Assembly: GCF_016464385.1 (NCBI RefSeq)
Contig: NZ_JADMLH010000007.1
Span: 304,850 to 368,849, forward strand
DNA length: 64,000 nucleotides
Reading direction: 5' to 3'
Source: Nucisporomicrobium flavum
GTDB taxonomy: Bacteria; Actinomycetota; Actinomycetes; Mycobacteriales; Micromonosporaceae
This document shows, in pieces, positions 7,832 through 16,879 of the stretch. Position numbers and translations under genes: made by a program. The notes below the pieces were generated by a model. That model worked only from the letters and a program-made list of their open reading frames with translations, was not told where the DNA came from and ran no database searches. The first letter of the stretch is position 1; every line of letters begins with the position of its first letter.

Positions 7832-8599
7832 GTGACTGCGACGAATGCCGGTGAACCGGTGGCCGCACGGGCCGACGAGGTCTGGAAGGTCTACGGCTCG
7901 GGCGAGGCGCGCGTCGTCGCTCTGCGTGGCGTGAGCGCCGAGTTCCGGCGGGGCCGGTTCACCGCCATCATGGGCCCGTCGGGCAGCGGCAAGTCGACGC
8001 TCATGCACTGCCTGGCCGGCCTGGACACCGTGGACCGCGGCACCGTGCACGTGGGCGACACCGAGCTGAGCAAGCTCGGCGACAAGGCGCTGACCCGGCT
8101 GCGCCGCAACCGGGTCGGGTTCATCTTCCAGCAGTTCAACCTGCTGCCGACGCTGAGCGCGCAGGAGAACATCCGGCTGCCGCTGGACATCGCCGGGCGC
8201 AAACCGGACCCGCAGTGGTGGGACATCGTGATCGACACCGTCGGGCTGCGGGACCGGCTGAGCCACCGGCCCAGCCAGCTGTCCGGCGGCCAGCAGCAGC
8301 GGGTGGCCTGCGCGCGGGCGCTGGTCGGCCGGCCTGACGTGATCTTCGCCGACGAGCCCACCGGCAACCTGGACTCGCGCTCCGGCGCCGAGGTGCTGTC
8401 GTTCCTGCGGGCCAGCGTGCGCGAGCACCACCAGACGATCATCATGGTCACGCACGACCCGGTGGCCGCGAGCTACGCCGACCGGGTCATCTTCCTCGCC
8501 GACGGGCAGATCGTCCACGAGCTGGCCGCGCCGACCGCCGAGACCGTGCTCGACACGATGAAGCGGCTGGACACGCACGCCGAGCCGGTGATGCTCTGA
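7832..8599 (+). CDS. ABC transporter ATP-binding protein (MacB/LolD type)
   Basis: A 255-residue ATPase subunit that powers the adjacent FtsX-like permease. It has Walker A GPSGSGKST, the Q-loop FQQFNLLPTLSAQEN, the signature LSGGQQQRVACARAL, Walker B VIFADEPTGNLD and the switch His in VTHDP, all in the order of the MacB/LolD family. The GTG at 7832 has AGGGGG (7821-7826) 5 bases upstream; the open frame extends left to 7613 but with no family similarity. Its TGA overlaps the ATG of the permease by one base (TGATG), so the two are translationally coupled. Confidence 0.95.
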   Translation: MTATNAGEPVAARADEVWKVYGSGEARVVALRGVSAEFRRGRFTAIMGPSGSGKSTLMHCLAGLDTVDRGTVHVGDTELSKLGDKALTRLRRNRVGFIFQQFNLLPTLSAQENIRLPLDIAGRKPDPQWWDIVIDTVGLRDRLSHRPSQLSGGQQQRVACARALVGRPDVIFADEPTGNLDSRSGAEVLSFLRASVREHHQTIIMVTHDPVAASYADRVIFLADGQIVHELAAPTAETVLDTMKRLDTHAEPVML

Positions 8600-11142
8600 T
8601 GCTGCGCGCCACCCTGAAGAGCCTGCTGGCGCGCAAGCTGCGGCTGATCCTTTCCGGGCTCGCCGTCGTGCTCGGCGTCATGTTCGTGGCGGGCGCGTTC
8701 GTGGTCACCGACACGCTGAGCCGCTCGTTCGACGCGGTGTTCGCCAGCGCCTACTCCACCACCGACGTCTCGGTGCAGGCCCAGCCCAAGATCGCGATGT
8801 CGGAGATGGACGGTGAACAGGTCGACCCCCCGGTGCCCGCCGGCACGGTGGACACGATCAAAAAAGTTCCGGGGGTACGGAAGGCAGCCGGGCTGGTCGA
8901 TGCCGACGGCGCCCGCGTGATCGGCAGCGACGGCAAGGTCCTGACGTCCATGGGGCCGCCGCGGCTGGGCATGTCATGGACCGGCGAGGACGAGCTCGTA
9001 CGGCTCCGCGAGGGCCGTGGACCGTCCGCCCCCGACGAGATCGCGGTGAACGCCGCCGTCGCGAAGGCCGGCGGCCTGAAGGTCGGCGACAAGGTCGGCG
9101 TGCTGACCCTGCAGCCGAAGAAGCAGTTCACCCTCGTCGGCGTGTACGGCTACAGCGGCGACCGGGACAGCCTCGGCGGCTCGCAGGTGGTCGCGTTCAC
9201 CGAGCCGGTCGCCCAGAAGCTGATGCTCGGCAAGACCGGCGTTTACAGCTCCGTGCGCGTACGGGCCGCCGCCGACGTGACTCCGGAGGTGCTGCGGGAC
9301 CGCATCGCCGCCGCGCTCGGGTCCGCGTACGTCGTCAAGACCGGCGACCAGCTCGCCCAGGACACCGCCGCCGACCTGCAGGAAGGGCTGAGCTTCTTCA
9401 ACCGGATCCTGCTCGGCTTCGCCGGCGTGGCGCTGTTCGTCGGCATCTTCCTGATCCTCAACACCTTCTCGATCATCGTGGCGCAGCGCACCCGCGAACT
9501 CGCCCTGCTGCGGGCGATGGGCGCGAGCCGCCGCCAGGTGATCACCTCCGTCCTGGTCGAGGCGATCGCGATCGGCCTGGTCGCGGCGGTGCTCGGGCTG
9601 GCCGCCGGGGTCGGGGTCGGCGCGGGGCTGGCGTACCTGTTCGGCTCGTTCGCCGGCGGCGGCATGGACCTCGCGCCGGTCGGCGTGCCCCTCACGGCCG
9701 TGATCAGCTCGTTCGTGGTGGGCCTGCTGGTCACCGTGGTGGCCGCGGTGCTGCCCGCGCTGCGGGCGGCCAGGATCGCCCCGGTCGCCGCCATGCAGGA
9801 GGTCGCCACGCCCGACCGGCCGCTGACCCGGATCAGCGTGGCGGGCGGCGCGGTGACGGCCGCCGGCGCCGCCGCGCTGGGCGTCGGGTTGTTCGCCGAC
9901 GCCGGCGACGCCGTGCTGTGGCTGATCCTGGGCGGCGTCCTCGTGTCGTTCATCGGGGTCGCGCTGCTGACGCCGCTGATCAGCCGGCCGGTGGTGTCGC
10001 TGCTGGGCCGGCTGTTCTCCTGGTCGCTGCCCGGCCGGCTGGGCCGGCTCAACTCGGGCCGCAACCCGCGCCGCACGGCGATCACCGCGGCCGCCCTGAT
10101 GGTGGGGATCGCGCTGGTCACCGGCGTCACCGTGGTGATGGATTCGGCCAAGAGCAGCCTGCGGGCGGAGGCCACCCGGGTCCTCAAGGCCCAGATCATG
10201 ATCAGCGGGGATCAGAACGGCCCCCGGCCACCGACGTACGACCCGGCCGTCGTGGGCAAGGCCGCGGCGATTCCCGGGGTACGCGCGGCAGCCGCCCTGT
10301 GGAACGACCAGGTGCTCATCGACGGCCGCCGGCAGTGGGTCAACGCCACGGACGACCTCACCGAGCTTTCCCAGACGTACGGGGGCGTCGCCGACCTGCC
10401 GGCCCTGCGAGACGACCAGATGGTGGTCAGCGCGCCGGAAGCCGCCGAGCAGGGCTGGCAGGTCGGCACGCGGGTCACCGTGCAGCCGTCGCGCGGCGAA
10501 GCCCGCGACTACACGATCGTGGCCACGTACGCGGAGGACTCCCTGCCGGGCAGCGTCCTGCTGCCGGCGGCGGCGACGAAGGACTTCAGCGTCCCGCAGC
10601 CGATGCTGGGCTTCGTGCGCCTCGCCGACGGCGTACCCGTCTCGGCGGTGCTGCCCCAGGTCAAAGCCCTGCTGGCGGACAGCCCGGAGGTGTCGGCGAC
10701 CGACGCCGGCGCGTTCGTGGACCAGCAGGCGGCCTCCCTGGACACGGTCATCACCATGATCCAGATCCTGCTGGCGCTGGCCATCCTCATCGCGGTCCTG
10801 GGCGTGGTCAACACGCTCGCCCTGTCGGTGCTGGAACGCACCCGCGAACTCGGCCTGCTGCGCGCGGTGGGCCTGAGCCGGGCGCAGACCATGCGCATGG
10901 TGACGGTCGAGGCCGTGGTGATCTCGGTCTTCGGCGCACTGCTCGGGGTGACCGTGGGCGCGGGCATGGGGACCGCGGTGACCCGCGCGCTGGAGAGCGA
11001 CGGGATCACGGAACTGGTCCTGCCGTGGTCACGGATGGGCACGTACCTGCTGCTGGCGGCGCTGGTGGGAGTGATCGCGGCGGTGCTGCCGGCGATCCGC
11101 GCGGCCCGGCTGAACGTGCTCGGCGCGATCGCGCACGACTGA
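8599..11142 (+). CDS. FtsX/MacB-type ABC transporter permease
   Basis: 847 residues with the layout of actinobacterial double-FtsX permeases. A first membrane helix (about 13-35) is followed by an extracytoplasmic MacB-core-like domain, a first FtsX unit (about 265-400; NTFSIIVAQRTRELALLRAMGASRRQV), a central membrane region (about 410-510), a second extracytoplasmic domain and a second FtsX unit (about 716-845; NTLALSVLERTRELGLLRAVGLSRAQT). The repeated RTREL-LLRA-G motif is the coupling element for the ATPase. Such pairs usually export lipids, peptides or drugs, or act as mechanotransmitters; the substrate cannot be told. It overlaps the ATPase stop by one base. Confidence 0.95.
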   Translation: MLRATLKSLLARKLRLILSGLAVVLGVMFVAGAFVVTDTLSRSFDAVFASAYSTTDVSVQAQPKIAMSEMDGEQVDPPVPAGTVDTIKKVPGVRKAAGLVDADGARVIGSDGKVLTSMGPPRLGMSWTGEDELVRLREGRGPSAPDEIAVNAAVAKAGGLKVGDKVGVLTLQPKKQFTLVGVYGYSGDRDSLGGSQVVAFTEPVAQKLMLGKTGVYSSVRVRAAADVTPEVLRDRIAAALGSAYVVKTGDQLAQDTAADLQEGLSFFNRILLGFAGVALFVGIFLILNTFSIIVAQRTRELALLRAMGASRRQVITSVLVEAIAIGLVAAVLGLAAGVGVGAGLAYLFGSFAGGGMDLAPVGVPLTAVISSFVVGLLVTVVAAVLPALRAARIAPVAAMQEVATPDRPLTRISVAGGAVTAAGAAALGVGLFADAGDAVLWLILGGVLVSFIGVALLTPLISRPVVSLLGRLFSWSLPGRLGRLNSGRNPRRTAITAAALMVGIALVTGVTVVMDSAKSSLRAEATRVLKAQIMISGDQNGPRPPTYDPAVVGKAAAIPGVRAAAALWNDQVLIDGRRQWVNATDDLTELSQTYGGVADLPALRDDQMVVSAPEAAEQGWQVGTRVTVQPSRGEARDYTIVATYAEDSLPGSVLLPAAATKDFSVPQPMLGFVRLADGVPVSAVLPQVKALLADSPEVSATDAGAFVDQQAASLDTVITMIQILLALAILIAVLGVVNTLALSVLERTRELGLLRAVGLSRAQTMRMVTVEAVVISVFGALLGVTVGAGMGTAVTRALESDGITELVLPWSRMGTYLLLAALVGVIAAVLPAIRAARLNVLGAIAHD

Positions 11143-11150
11143 CGGGGGAC

Positions 11151-11183
11151 GCCCCGCGCCGGTCCCACCGACCGGCGCGGGGC
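11151..11183 (+). terminator. Strong 13-bp hairpin after ABC operon
   Basis: A perfect 13-base stem (arm GCCCCGCGCCGGT, 11151-11163) closes on its complement at 11171-11183 with a 7-base loop, 8 bases after the permease stop. It is the clearest terminator in the first half of the window. Confidence 0.85.
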
Positions 11184-11275
11184 ATACGTCGGCGTGCCCG
11201 CGCTGACCCGGGCTCTCGTCCGAGTCCCCGGCGCTGAGCCGGGCTTTTCCGTCGGTCTGCCGGAGGTGACCGGGG

Positions 11276-11923
11276 TCAGGCGTTGACGCGGGCCAGGAGC
11301 GCCCCCAGGTAGGCCGGGTCGACGCCGACCAGCGTCTCGCGCAGATGGACCCCGTCGACCGGGGGCAGCTCCAGCTCGGCCGGCACGGCGAGCACCGCGG
11401 CACCCGAGGCGAGCGCGCTGGCCGACCCCGTCGGCGAGTCCTCGATCGCCACGCAGTCGGTGATCGGCACCCCGAGCAGCTCGGCGGCCGTCCGGTACGG
11501 CGCCGGGTCGGGCTTCGGGGCCGGCACCTCGTCCCCGCAGACCACCACGTCGAAGTTCTCCCGGCCCAGCGTGTCCAGCGCCACCTCGACGAGCCGGCGC
11601 GCGGTCGAGGTCACCAGCGCGGTCGGTAGCCCGGCGGCGCGGACCGCGCGCAGCAGCTCCATCGCACCGGGACGCCACACCAGCCCCTCGGCGAACAGCT
11701 CCTCGACGCGGTGCTCCAGCCAGGCGACGTCCGCGGCCTCATCCCGGTCGGGCTGGCCCAGGTCCTCGCGCAGGATCCGCATCGACGTGGCCATGCTGCT
11801 GCCGATCATCGCCAGCCGGGCGGGCTCGGAGAGCTTCCCGCCGGCGCGCGCCGCGAGCTCGTGCAGCGCGACGTCCCAGACCTTCTCGCTGTCGACCAGC
11901 GTGCCGTCCATGTCGAAGAGCAC
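11276..11923 (-). CDS. HAD-superfamily hydrolase (beta-phosphoglucomutase/phosphatase-like)
   Basis: 215 residues as listed. Motif I is FDMDGTLVDSE with nucleophile and acid Asp, motif II is LVTST, motif III the Lys in APKPDP, and motif IV IEDSPTG, which together define a subfamily I haloacid dehalogenase-type phosphatase. The cap domain is helical. The GTG at 11923 would begin one residue before motif I, which is very tight. A GGGAGG at 11954-11959 (minus strand) sits 6 bases before an in-frame CTG at 11947, which would give MTSRHPAA ahead of the motif, a more normal start. The substrate is probably a small sugar phosphate or nucleotide but is not determined. Confidence 0.9.
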   Translation of the reverse strand: MLFDMDGTLVDSEKVWDVALHELAARAGGKLSEPARLAMIGSSMATSMRILREDLGQPDRDEAADVAWLEHRVEELFAEGLVWRPGAMELLRAVRAAGLPTALVTSTARRLVEVALDTLGRENFDVVVCGDEVPAPKPDPAPYRTAAELLGVPITDCVAIEDSPTGSASALASGAAVLAVPAELELPPVDGVHLRETLVGVDPAYLGALLARVNA

Positions 11924-12031
11924 CGCAGCCGGATGTCGTGATGTCAGAACAGGCCTCCCACGCCGCTGAACCGAACCGTCCCGCCCATTCTTCCCCGGGA
12001 CCGGCCCGGACGCGGCCCGGTGTGACGTCCG

Positions 12032-12781
12032 CTACGAGAGCTTGCAGGGGCTGAGCGACCGCCGGTACCCGTTGCTGAACGCCGCGGTGCGCTGCCGGGC
12101 GGTCCCGTGCGCGCCCTCGGCGAACCACGGCTGCCCCGGGTCGTCGCCCACCGCCTCCAGCCCCGCCGCCAGCTCGTCCAGGTCGCCGTCCGCCAGGCGC
12201 AGGCGGCCCGCCTTCTGCATGTCACCGATGTACGCCCCGGCCATGCAGTCGGCCTGCAGCTCCTGCTGGATCGTGAACTGCTTCTGGATGCCGAGGCGGC
12301 GCTGGATCGCGTGGGCATACTCGTGGCCGAGCAGGTAGAAGATGAACGCGTCGCCGATCTGACGGAACGCGGCGAACGCCCAGTTGGCGTCGTACGCGAT
12401 GAAGTCCCCCGCCGAGCAGTACGCCGCGTTGTTGAGCCCGAGCGCCTGCCCGCCGCACCCGACCTGCTTCTTCGCCCCGTACGGGATCAGCTCGGCGATC
12501 GGCTGGAAGTCCAAGCCGGAGCGCTTGAACTGCTTCTGCCAGTACTCCTCGGCGATCTCGCGCGCGTCGCCCACGTCGCCCTGGAACTCCTCGACGGTGT
12601 CCGTACCGTCGATGTCCGGGTCGTCCGCCGTGTCCGCCGTCCTCGTCGCGGCCGGCTTCCGCCGGCCAGCGGGCTCGCCCTGGCCGGCGGGGGCCTGCGG
12701 CGCGGCCACGCAGCCGAGGGCGATCGCAGCCGCCACGGCGAGCGCCGGCATCACGAGACGGTTGCGGCGCGGCACCGGCAT
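12032..12781 (-). CDS. Neutral zinc metallopeptidase (YpfJ-like), putative lipoprotein
   Basis: 249 residues. An N-terminal hydrophobic segment (MPALAVAAAIALGC) ends in Cys24, a plausible lipobox, so the protein is probably anchored outside the membrane. The catalytic motif HEYAH (His153, Glu154, His157) and the third zinc ligand region QELQADCMAG (Glu174/Asp178) match the putative neutral zinc metallopeptidase family. Paired cysteines (109/122, 179/246) suggest disulfides, consistent with export. The ATG has GGAGG 7 bases upstream. It is transcribed towards the HAD gene and is divergent from the aldo/keto reductase. The natural substrate is unknown. Confidence 0.92.
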   Translation of the reverse strand: MPVPRRNRLVMPALAVAAAIALGCVAAPQAPAGQGEPAGRRKPAATRTADTADDPDIDGTDTVEEFQGDVGDAREIAEEYWQKQFKRSGLDFQPIAELIPYGAKKQVGCGGQALGLNNAAYCSAGDFIAYDANWAFAAFRQIGDAFIFYLLGHEYAHAIQRRLGIQKQFTIQQELQADCMAGAYIGDMQKAGRLRLADGDLDELAAGLEAVGDDPGQPWFAEGAHGTARQRTAAFSNGYRRSLSPCKLS

Positions 12782-12984
12782 GCGGGGTCCTCCGAGGGCA
12801 GCAGTCGATTACCTCCACGATACGGACGCAAGCCAGTCACCGGATCAAGCGGTGTGGCGCTGGACACCTGTGGACAACCCGGTACGCCCCTGCGCCGGGG
12901 CGTAACTTGCGAAGGGACCCCAGGACGAGCCGCCGGCCGCCCCGGGGTGACCGACGGGTCCCGGCGGCACGAAGGGAAATCCGC

Positions 12985-13959
<975 letters not shown>

Positions 13960-14100
13960 CGGCTGGGCGGTCCGCCTCAACCGGGTTGATCGGGTCGGCG
14001 CGGCGCTGGCCGGCGCGGCTCTGGCCCGCGCGGCGTCGGCCCGCGCGGCGTTCGGCGGGACCGGCGGGGCGTTGTGGCGGGATAGGGAGATGATGGGCGC

Positions 14101-14835
14101 GTGCGGATCGAGGACGTCACCCCGGAAACCATGCGGCCCGTGCGGCGCTCGTGGCTGGTGCAGAGCTGGCACGACCTGACCTTCTTGCACTGGCCCGTAC
14201 CGCCCGCCACGGTGGCGCCGTTCCTGCCGCGGGGCACGGTTCCCGACACGCTCGACGGGGTCACGTACGTCGGGCTGATCGGGTTCCGGATGGTGAAGCT
14301 GGGCCCGGGCCGCGGGCCGGGGATCCCGTACCTGGGCACGTTCTGCGAGACGAACGTGCGCCTGTACAGCGTCGACTCGCAGGGGCGGCGGGCGGTGGTG
14401 TTCCTGTCGCTGGACGCGGAACGGTTGCTGCCCGTGCTGACGGCGCACGCGCTGCTCCGCCTGCCGTACAAGTGGTCACGGATGTCGTTGCACAAGAACG
14501 ACGGCGTGCTCAGCTACTCCAGCACACGCCGATGGCCCGGGCCGCGCGGATCCAAGACCGCTATTTCCGTACGGGTGGGAGCACCCGTCCCGGACCCCAC
14601 GCCGACGGAACACTTCCTGACCGCCCGGTGGGGGCTGCACACCCGGGCCTGGGGCCGTACGGTCCACCTGCCGAACGAGCACCCCCGCTGGCCGCTGTTC
14701 CGGGCGGACCTGCTCGACCTCGACGACGACCTGCTCCCGGCCGCGGGCGTACCGGTGTCGGGCCCGCCGGCCAGCGTCCTGTACTCCCCCGGCCTCCCGG
14801 TCACCTTCGGCGGCCCCAGCGTCGCCGCCACATGA
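14101..14835 (+). CDS. DUF2071 family protein (YqjF-like)
   Basis: 244 residues matching the YqjF/DUF2071 family, whose members have an acetoacetate-decarboxylase-like beta fold but no established reaction. Recognisable segments are MQSWHDLTFLHWPVPP-type N-terminus, TYVGLIGFRMVKLGPG, and the late HTRAWGRTVHLPNEHPRWPL. The GTG start lies 12 bases after a TAGGGA hexamer, so the leader is minimal and no ribosome site is visible. No membrane segment or signal peptide. Confidence 0.88.
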   Translation: MRIEDVTPETMRPVRRSWLVQSWHDLTFLHWPVPPATVAPFLPRGTVPDTLDGVTYVGLIGFRMVKLGPGRGPGIPYLGTFCETNVRLYSVDSQGRRAVVFLSLDAERLLPVLTAHALLRLPYKWSRMSLHKNDGVLSYSSTRRWPGPRGSKTAISVRVGAPVPDPTPTEHFLTARWGLHTRAWGRTVHLPNEHPRWPLFRADLLDLDDDLLPAAGVPVSGPPASVLYSPGLPVTFGGPSVAAT

Positions 14836-15219
14836 ACACGGCCGCAGCACCCCGCACGACGGCCACCGCACCCCGCCGATACGGCCGCCAGGACGCCTCG
14901 GACGACGGCCGCCGCAACGCGCCCACACCGGCCATCACTGGGATGCCCTGACCGCACGTCCCGCAGGACACCACGCCGGCCGCGCAACGGCCCAACCATC
15001 CATCGACGCGGGCCATCACCAGGGCGAACTGACCGCACGCCCCGCAGCACACCACGCCGGCCGGACCACGGCCCGATCGACTCCGGGCCGCCACCACGAC
15101 GCCTCATGTCGCGCCCGCCATGCCGGTCCGGGGCCGGCCGCCGGACCGACCACCGTCACAGGCCCACCGGGCTCCGGTGACGGCACGAGGGCGGCGTCGC
15201 GGGGCGAACCGGCCTCGGG
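14836..15219. other. Intergenic region with a direct repeat and hairpins, no gene
   Basis: No convincing gene is present. A direct repeat of about 42 bases (14948-14989 and 15029-15070, 81 bases apart) shares CTGACCGCACG and ACACCACGCCGGCCG. Two hairpins near the right end (15125-15147 and 15153-15183, the latter with CCGTCAC/GTGACGG) are placed to terminate the minus-strand gene that stops at 15220. A minus-strand reading of 98 residues contains two CGxCGQ motifs because of the repeat, but it lacks other support. Confidence 0.5.
15153..15183 (-). terminator. Hairpin downstream of membrane PH-like gene
   Basis: CCGTCAC pairs with GTGACGG across a region that itself can form a short GCCC/GGGC stem, 37 bases past the stop of the minus-strand gene. 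Confidence 0.45.
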
Positions 15220-15774
15220 TCAGACGCGCGACGGGATGCGGCGGTGCAGTTCGGCCAGGAGGACGTCCGGGCCCGGGGACATGAGCCCCACGTCGATCAC
15301 GTACGCCGTCCGCGCGTCGCGGCGTACCGTGCGGGGTCGCCGGCCTGGGCCCGGCAGTTCGGTGACCTCGGCCGTGGAGGTCGGCGTGACGACCAGCTCC
15401 GTGAAGGGTCCCCACCGGCGAAGCGCGAGCGAGGCGACCGCCGACCAGGGCAGGTGCACCCCCCGGCGGCCGGTCGCGGCGAACTCGAGGCCCCGCACCG
15501 AACTCTTCAGCCACCCGAACCGGCGCCAGGCCACCAGCACGACCACGCCCGCCGCGACGACGGGGACGATCAGCAGGCTCTCCGCGATCGTGACGAGGTC
15601 GGCGGCGGTCGGCGGCATGCCCAGGGCGATCGAGATCAGCAGCCACAGGGCGCGCACCACGAGGAATGCCAGGGCGATCACCCACAGCATGGTCACGAAG
15701 ACCATGCCGCGGGGCTGGAAGAACGTGGTGGCGTCCTCACCGATCTCCAGCGGATGATCCTGCACGACGCCCAT
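15220..15774 (-). CDS. Two-helix membrane protein with PH-like cytoplasmic domain
   Basis: 184 residues from the ATG at 15774. Two membrane helices (about 25-50 and 65-90) precede a soluble beta-rich domain (SSVRGLEFAATGRRGVHLPWSAVASLALRRWG) with the style of bacterial PH-domain proteins. No catalytic motif. The hexamer CATAAT overlaps the ATG and lies exactly 7 bases before a GTG at 15765, which fits the leaderless pattern used elsewhere in this window and suggests the true start may be 15765. Function unknown. Confidence 0.78.
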   Translation of the reverse strand: MGVVQDHPLEIGEDATTFFQPRGMVFVTMLWVIALAFLVVRALWLLISIALGMPPTAADLVTIAESLLIVPVVAAGVVVLVAWRRFGWLKSSVRGLEFAATGRRGVHLPWSAVASLALRRWGPFTELVVTPTSTAEVTELPGPGRRPRTVRRDARTAYVIDVGLMSPGPDVLLAELHRRIPSRV

Positions 15775-15778
15775 TATG
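15773..15778 (-). promoter_or_regulatory. -10 hexamer CATAAT, leaderless, may set start at 15765
   Basis: On the minus strand CATAAT is followed by 7 bases and GTG at 15765. It overlaps the nearer ATG at 15774, which has no ribosome site, so the downstream GTG is the better match to a leaderless start. Confidence 0.5.
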
Positions 15779-15824
15779 CCCGGATTGCGATGCCGCTTCC
15801 GCCGTTCGCCCGCGGAAGCAGCAG

Positions 15825-15944
15825 CCGGCACACACCGCGCACTACCGGCCCGCACCGCGCAAGACCGTCACGCACCGCCGACAACCGGCACGAACCGCGA
15901 ACGAGCGGCACGCACCGCGGACAAGCCGCACGCACCGCGGACAG
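15825..15944. repeat. Six-copy 20-bp degenerate tandem repeat
   Basis: Six consecutive 20-base units begin at 15825, 15845, 15865, 15885, 15905 and 15925, with a consensus near CCGGCACGCACCGCGGACAA. Each unit differs from the next by a few bases, so this is an older array. It lies upstream of the membrane PH-like gene and downstream of the next minus-strand gene, in non-coding DNA. Confidence 0.85.
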
Positions 15945-15991
15945 CCGGGTCGAGGACGGCGACTACGGCCGGCATGGCTCGAGGGCGGCGG

Positions 15992-16879
15992 CTACAGCGG
16001 ATCGGCGGCGGGTGGGTTGCCCGGCAGACCCGCCGGACCGGATCCGGGCGGATTGCCCGGATGCCACATCGTGCCGGCGGCAGGCGGATTGCCCGGCGGC
16101 CACGTCGTGCCAGCAGCCGGCGGGGTGCCCGGCGACCACAGCGGATCGGCGGCGGGTGGGTTGCCCGGCAGACCGGTCGGGCCCGCGGCCGCGACGCGGC
16201 CGGCCAGCAGGTCCGCCACCCGGTACAGCGGCCCGAGCAGCTGCGGGATTGTCTCCGGGTCGCGCAGCCGGCCGGTCGTCATGGCCAGGAGGTCGGTGCC
16301 CTGCAGCGTCCATACCGGTACGGCCCCCGCCACGTGGGCTGCCAGGAGGGCCGCGCTCAGCGGGTACGGGGAGGCGCCCGGCTCGCCGACCACCTGGAAG
16401 TGTTTGTCGAACTGCTCGTGGCCCAGCGCCGTACCCGTGCCGAACAGCGCGCGGCCCCACTTGGAGAGGGTGCCTCGGGGTTGGATGCCGAGGTACGGGG
16501 ACGGCCGGTCCAGGTGGACGACGAGGACCGTGTAGTGGTGGGTCGTGGACTGGGTGCCGTGCGTGGTGCCGCCCTGGCCGTCCGACGTGGTGGTCGAGGT
16601 GGTCACCGTGTGCGAGTAGTCGGCGACGCTGGCGCGGCGGCCCCACAGCGCCCCGGTCAGGGCGAGGGTCACGCCGCGGCGGTTGCGGCCGGGCAGGCGT
16701 TCGCTCCAGTCGACGGCGGGGTTCGGGACGATGGTCCAGCCGTGGGCCGCGACCCATCGGTGCAGGGCCTCGCGGCGCTCACGCTCGCGGCGGCGGCCCG
16801 CGACGACGGAGACCACCACGAGGGCGACGACTGCCGCCATGCAGGTCAGAGACCCGCCGAGGATCACGACTGCGTCCAT
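15992..16879 (-). CDS. Uncharacterised single-pass membrane protein with Pro/Gly-rich repeat tail
   Basis: About 295 residues from the ATG at 16879. A signal-anchor helix (residues about 2-27) is followed by a basic segment and a soluble domain of about 180 residues with a Ser/Thr-rich loop (HTVTTSTTTSDGQGGTTHGTQ). The last 60 residues are repeats of GNPPAAG/PGNPPAAD type. I do not recognise the family. The start overlaps, by about 100 bases, the 3' end of the CDP-alcohol phosphatidyltransferase reading frame, which suggests that frame's tail is not ancestral. Confidence 0.68.
   Translation of the reverse strand: MDAVVILGGSLTCMAAVVALVVVSVVAGRRRERERREALHRWVAAHGWTIVPNPAVDWSERLPGRNRRGVTLALTGALWGRRASVADYSHTVTTSTTTSDGQGGTTHGTQSTTHHYTVLVVHLDRPSPYLGIQPRGTLSKWGRALFGTGTALGHEQFDKHFQVVGEPGASPYPLSAALLAAHVAGAVPVWTLQGTDLLAMTTGRLRDPETIPQLLGPLYRVADLLAGRVAAAGPTGLPGNPPAADPLWSPGTPPAAGTTWPPGNPPAAGTMWHPGNPPGSGPAGLPGNPPAADPL
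15994..16174. repeat. 37-bp exact direct repeat in gene tail
   Basis: A 37-base sequence starting ACAGCGGATCGGCGGCGGGT is present at 15994-16030 and again, identical, at 16138-16174. Weaker GGCGGATTGCCCGG-type units fill the space between. They encode the Pro/Gly-rich C-terminal repeats of the minus-strand gene. Confidence 0.85.

Noticed and set aside
14832..14951. 39-codon frame overlapping the DUF2071 stop as ATGA
   Set aside because: Too short and of random composition; the overlap alone is weak evidence.
14801..15097. Minus-strand frame of 98 codons with two CGxCGQ motifs
   Set aside because: The repeated motif comes from the direct repeat at 14948 and 15029. There is no ribosome site or promoter, and the frame overlaps the end of a real gene.
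15825..15944. CRISPR array
   Set aside because: The 20-base units are directly adjacent with no spacers and are degenerate, and no cas genes are present.
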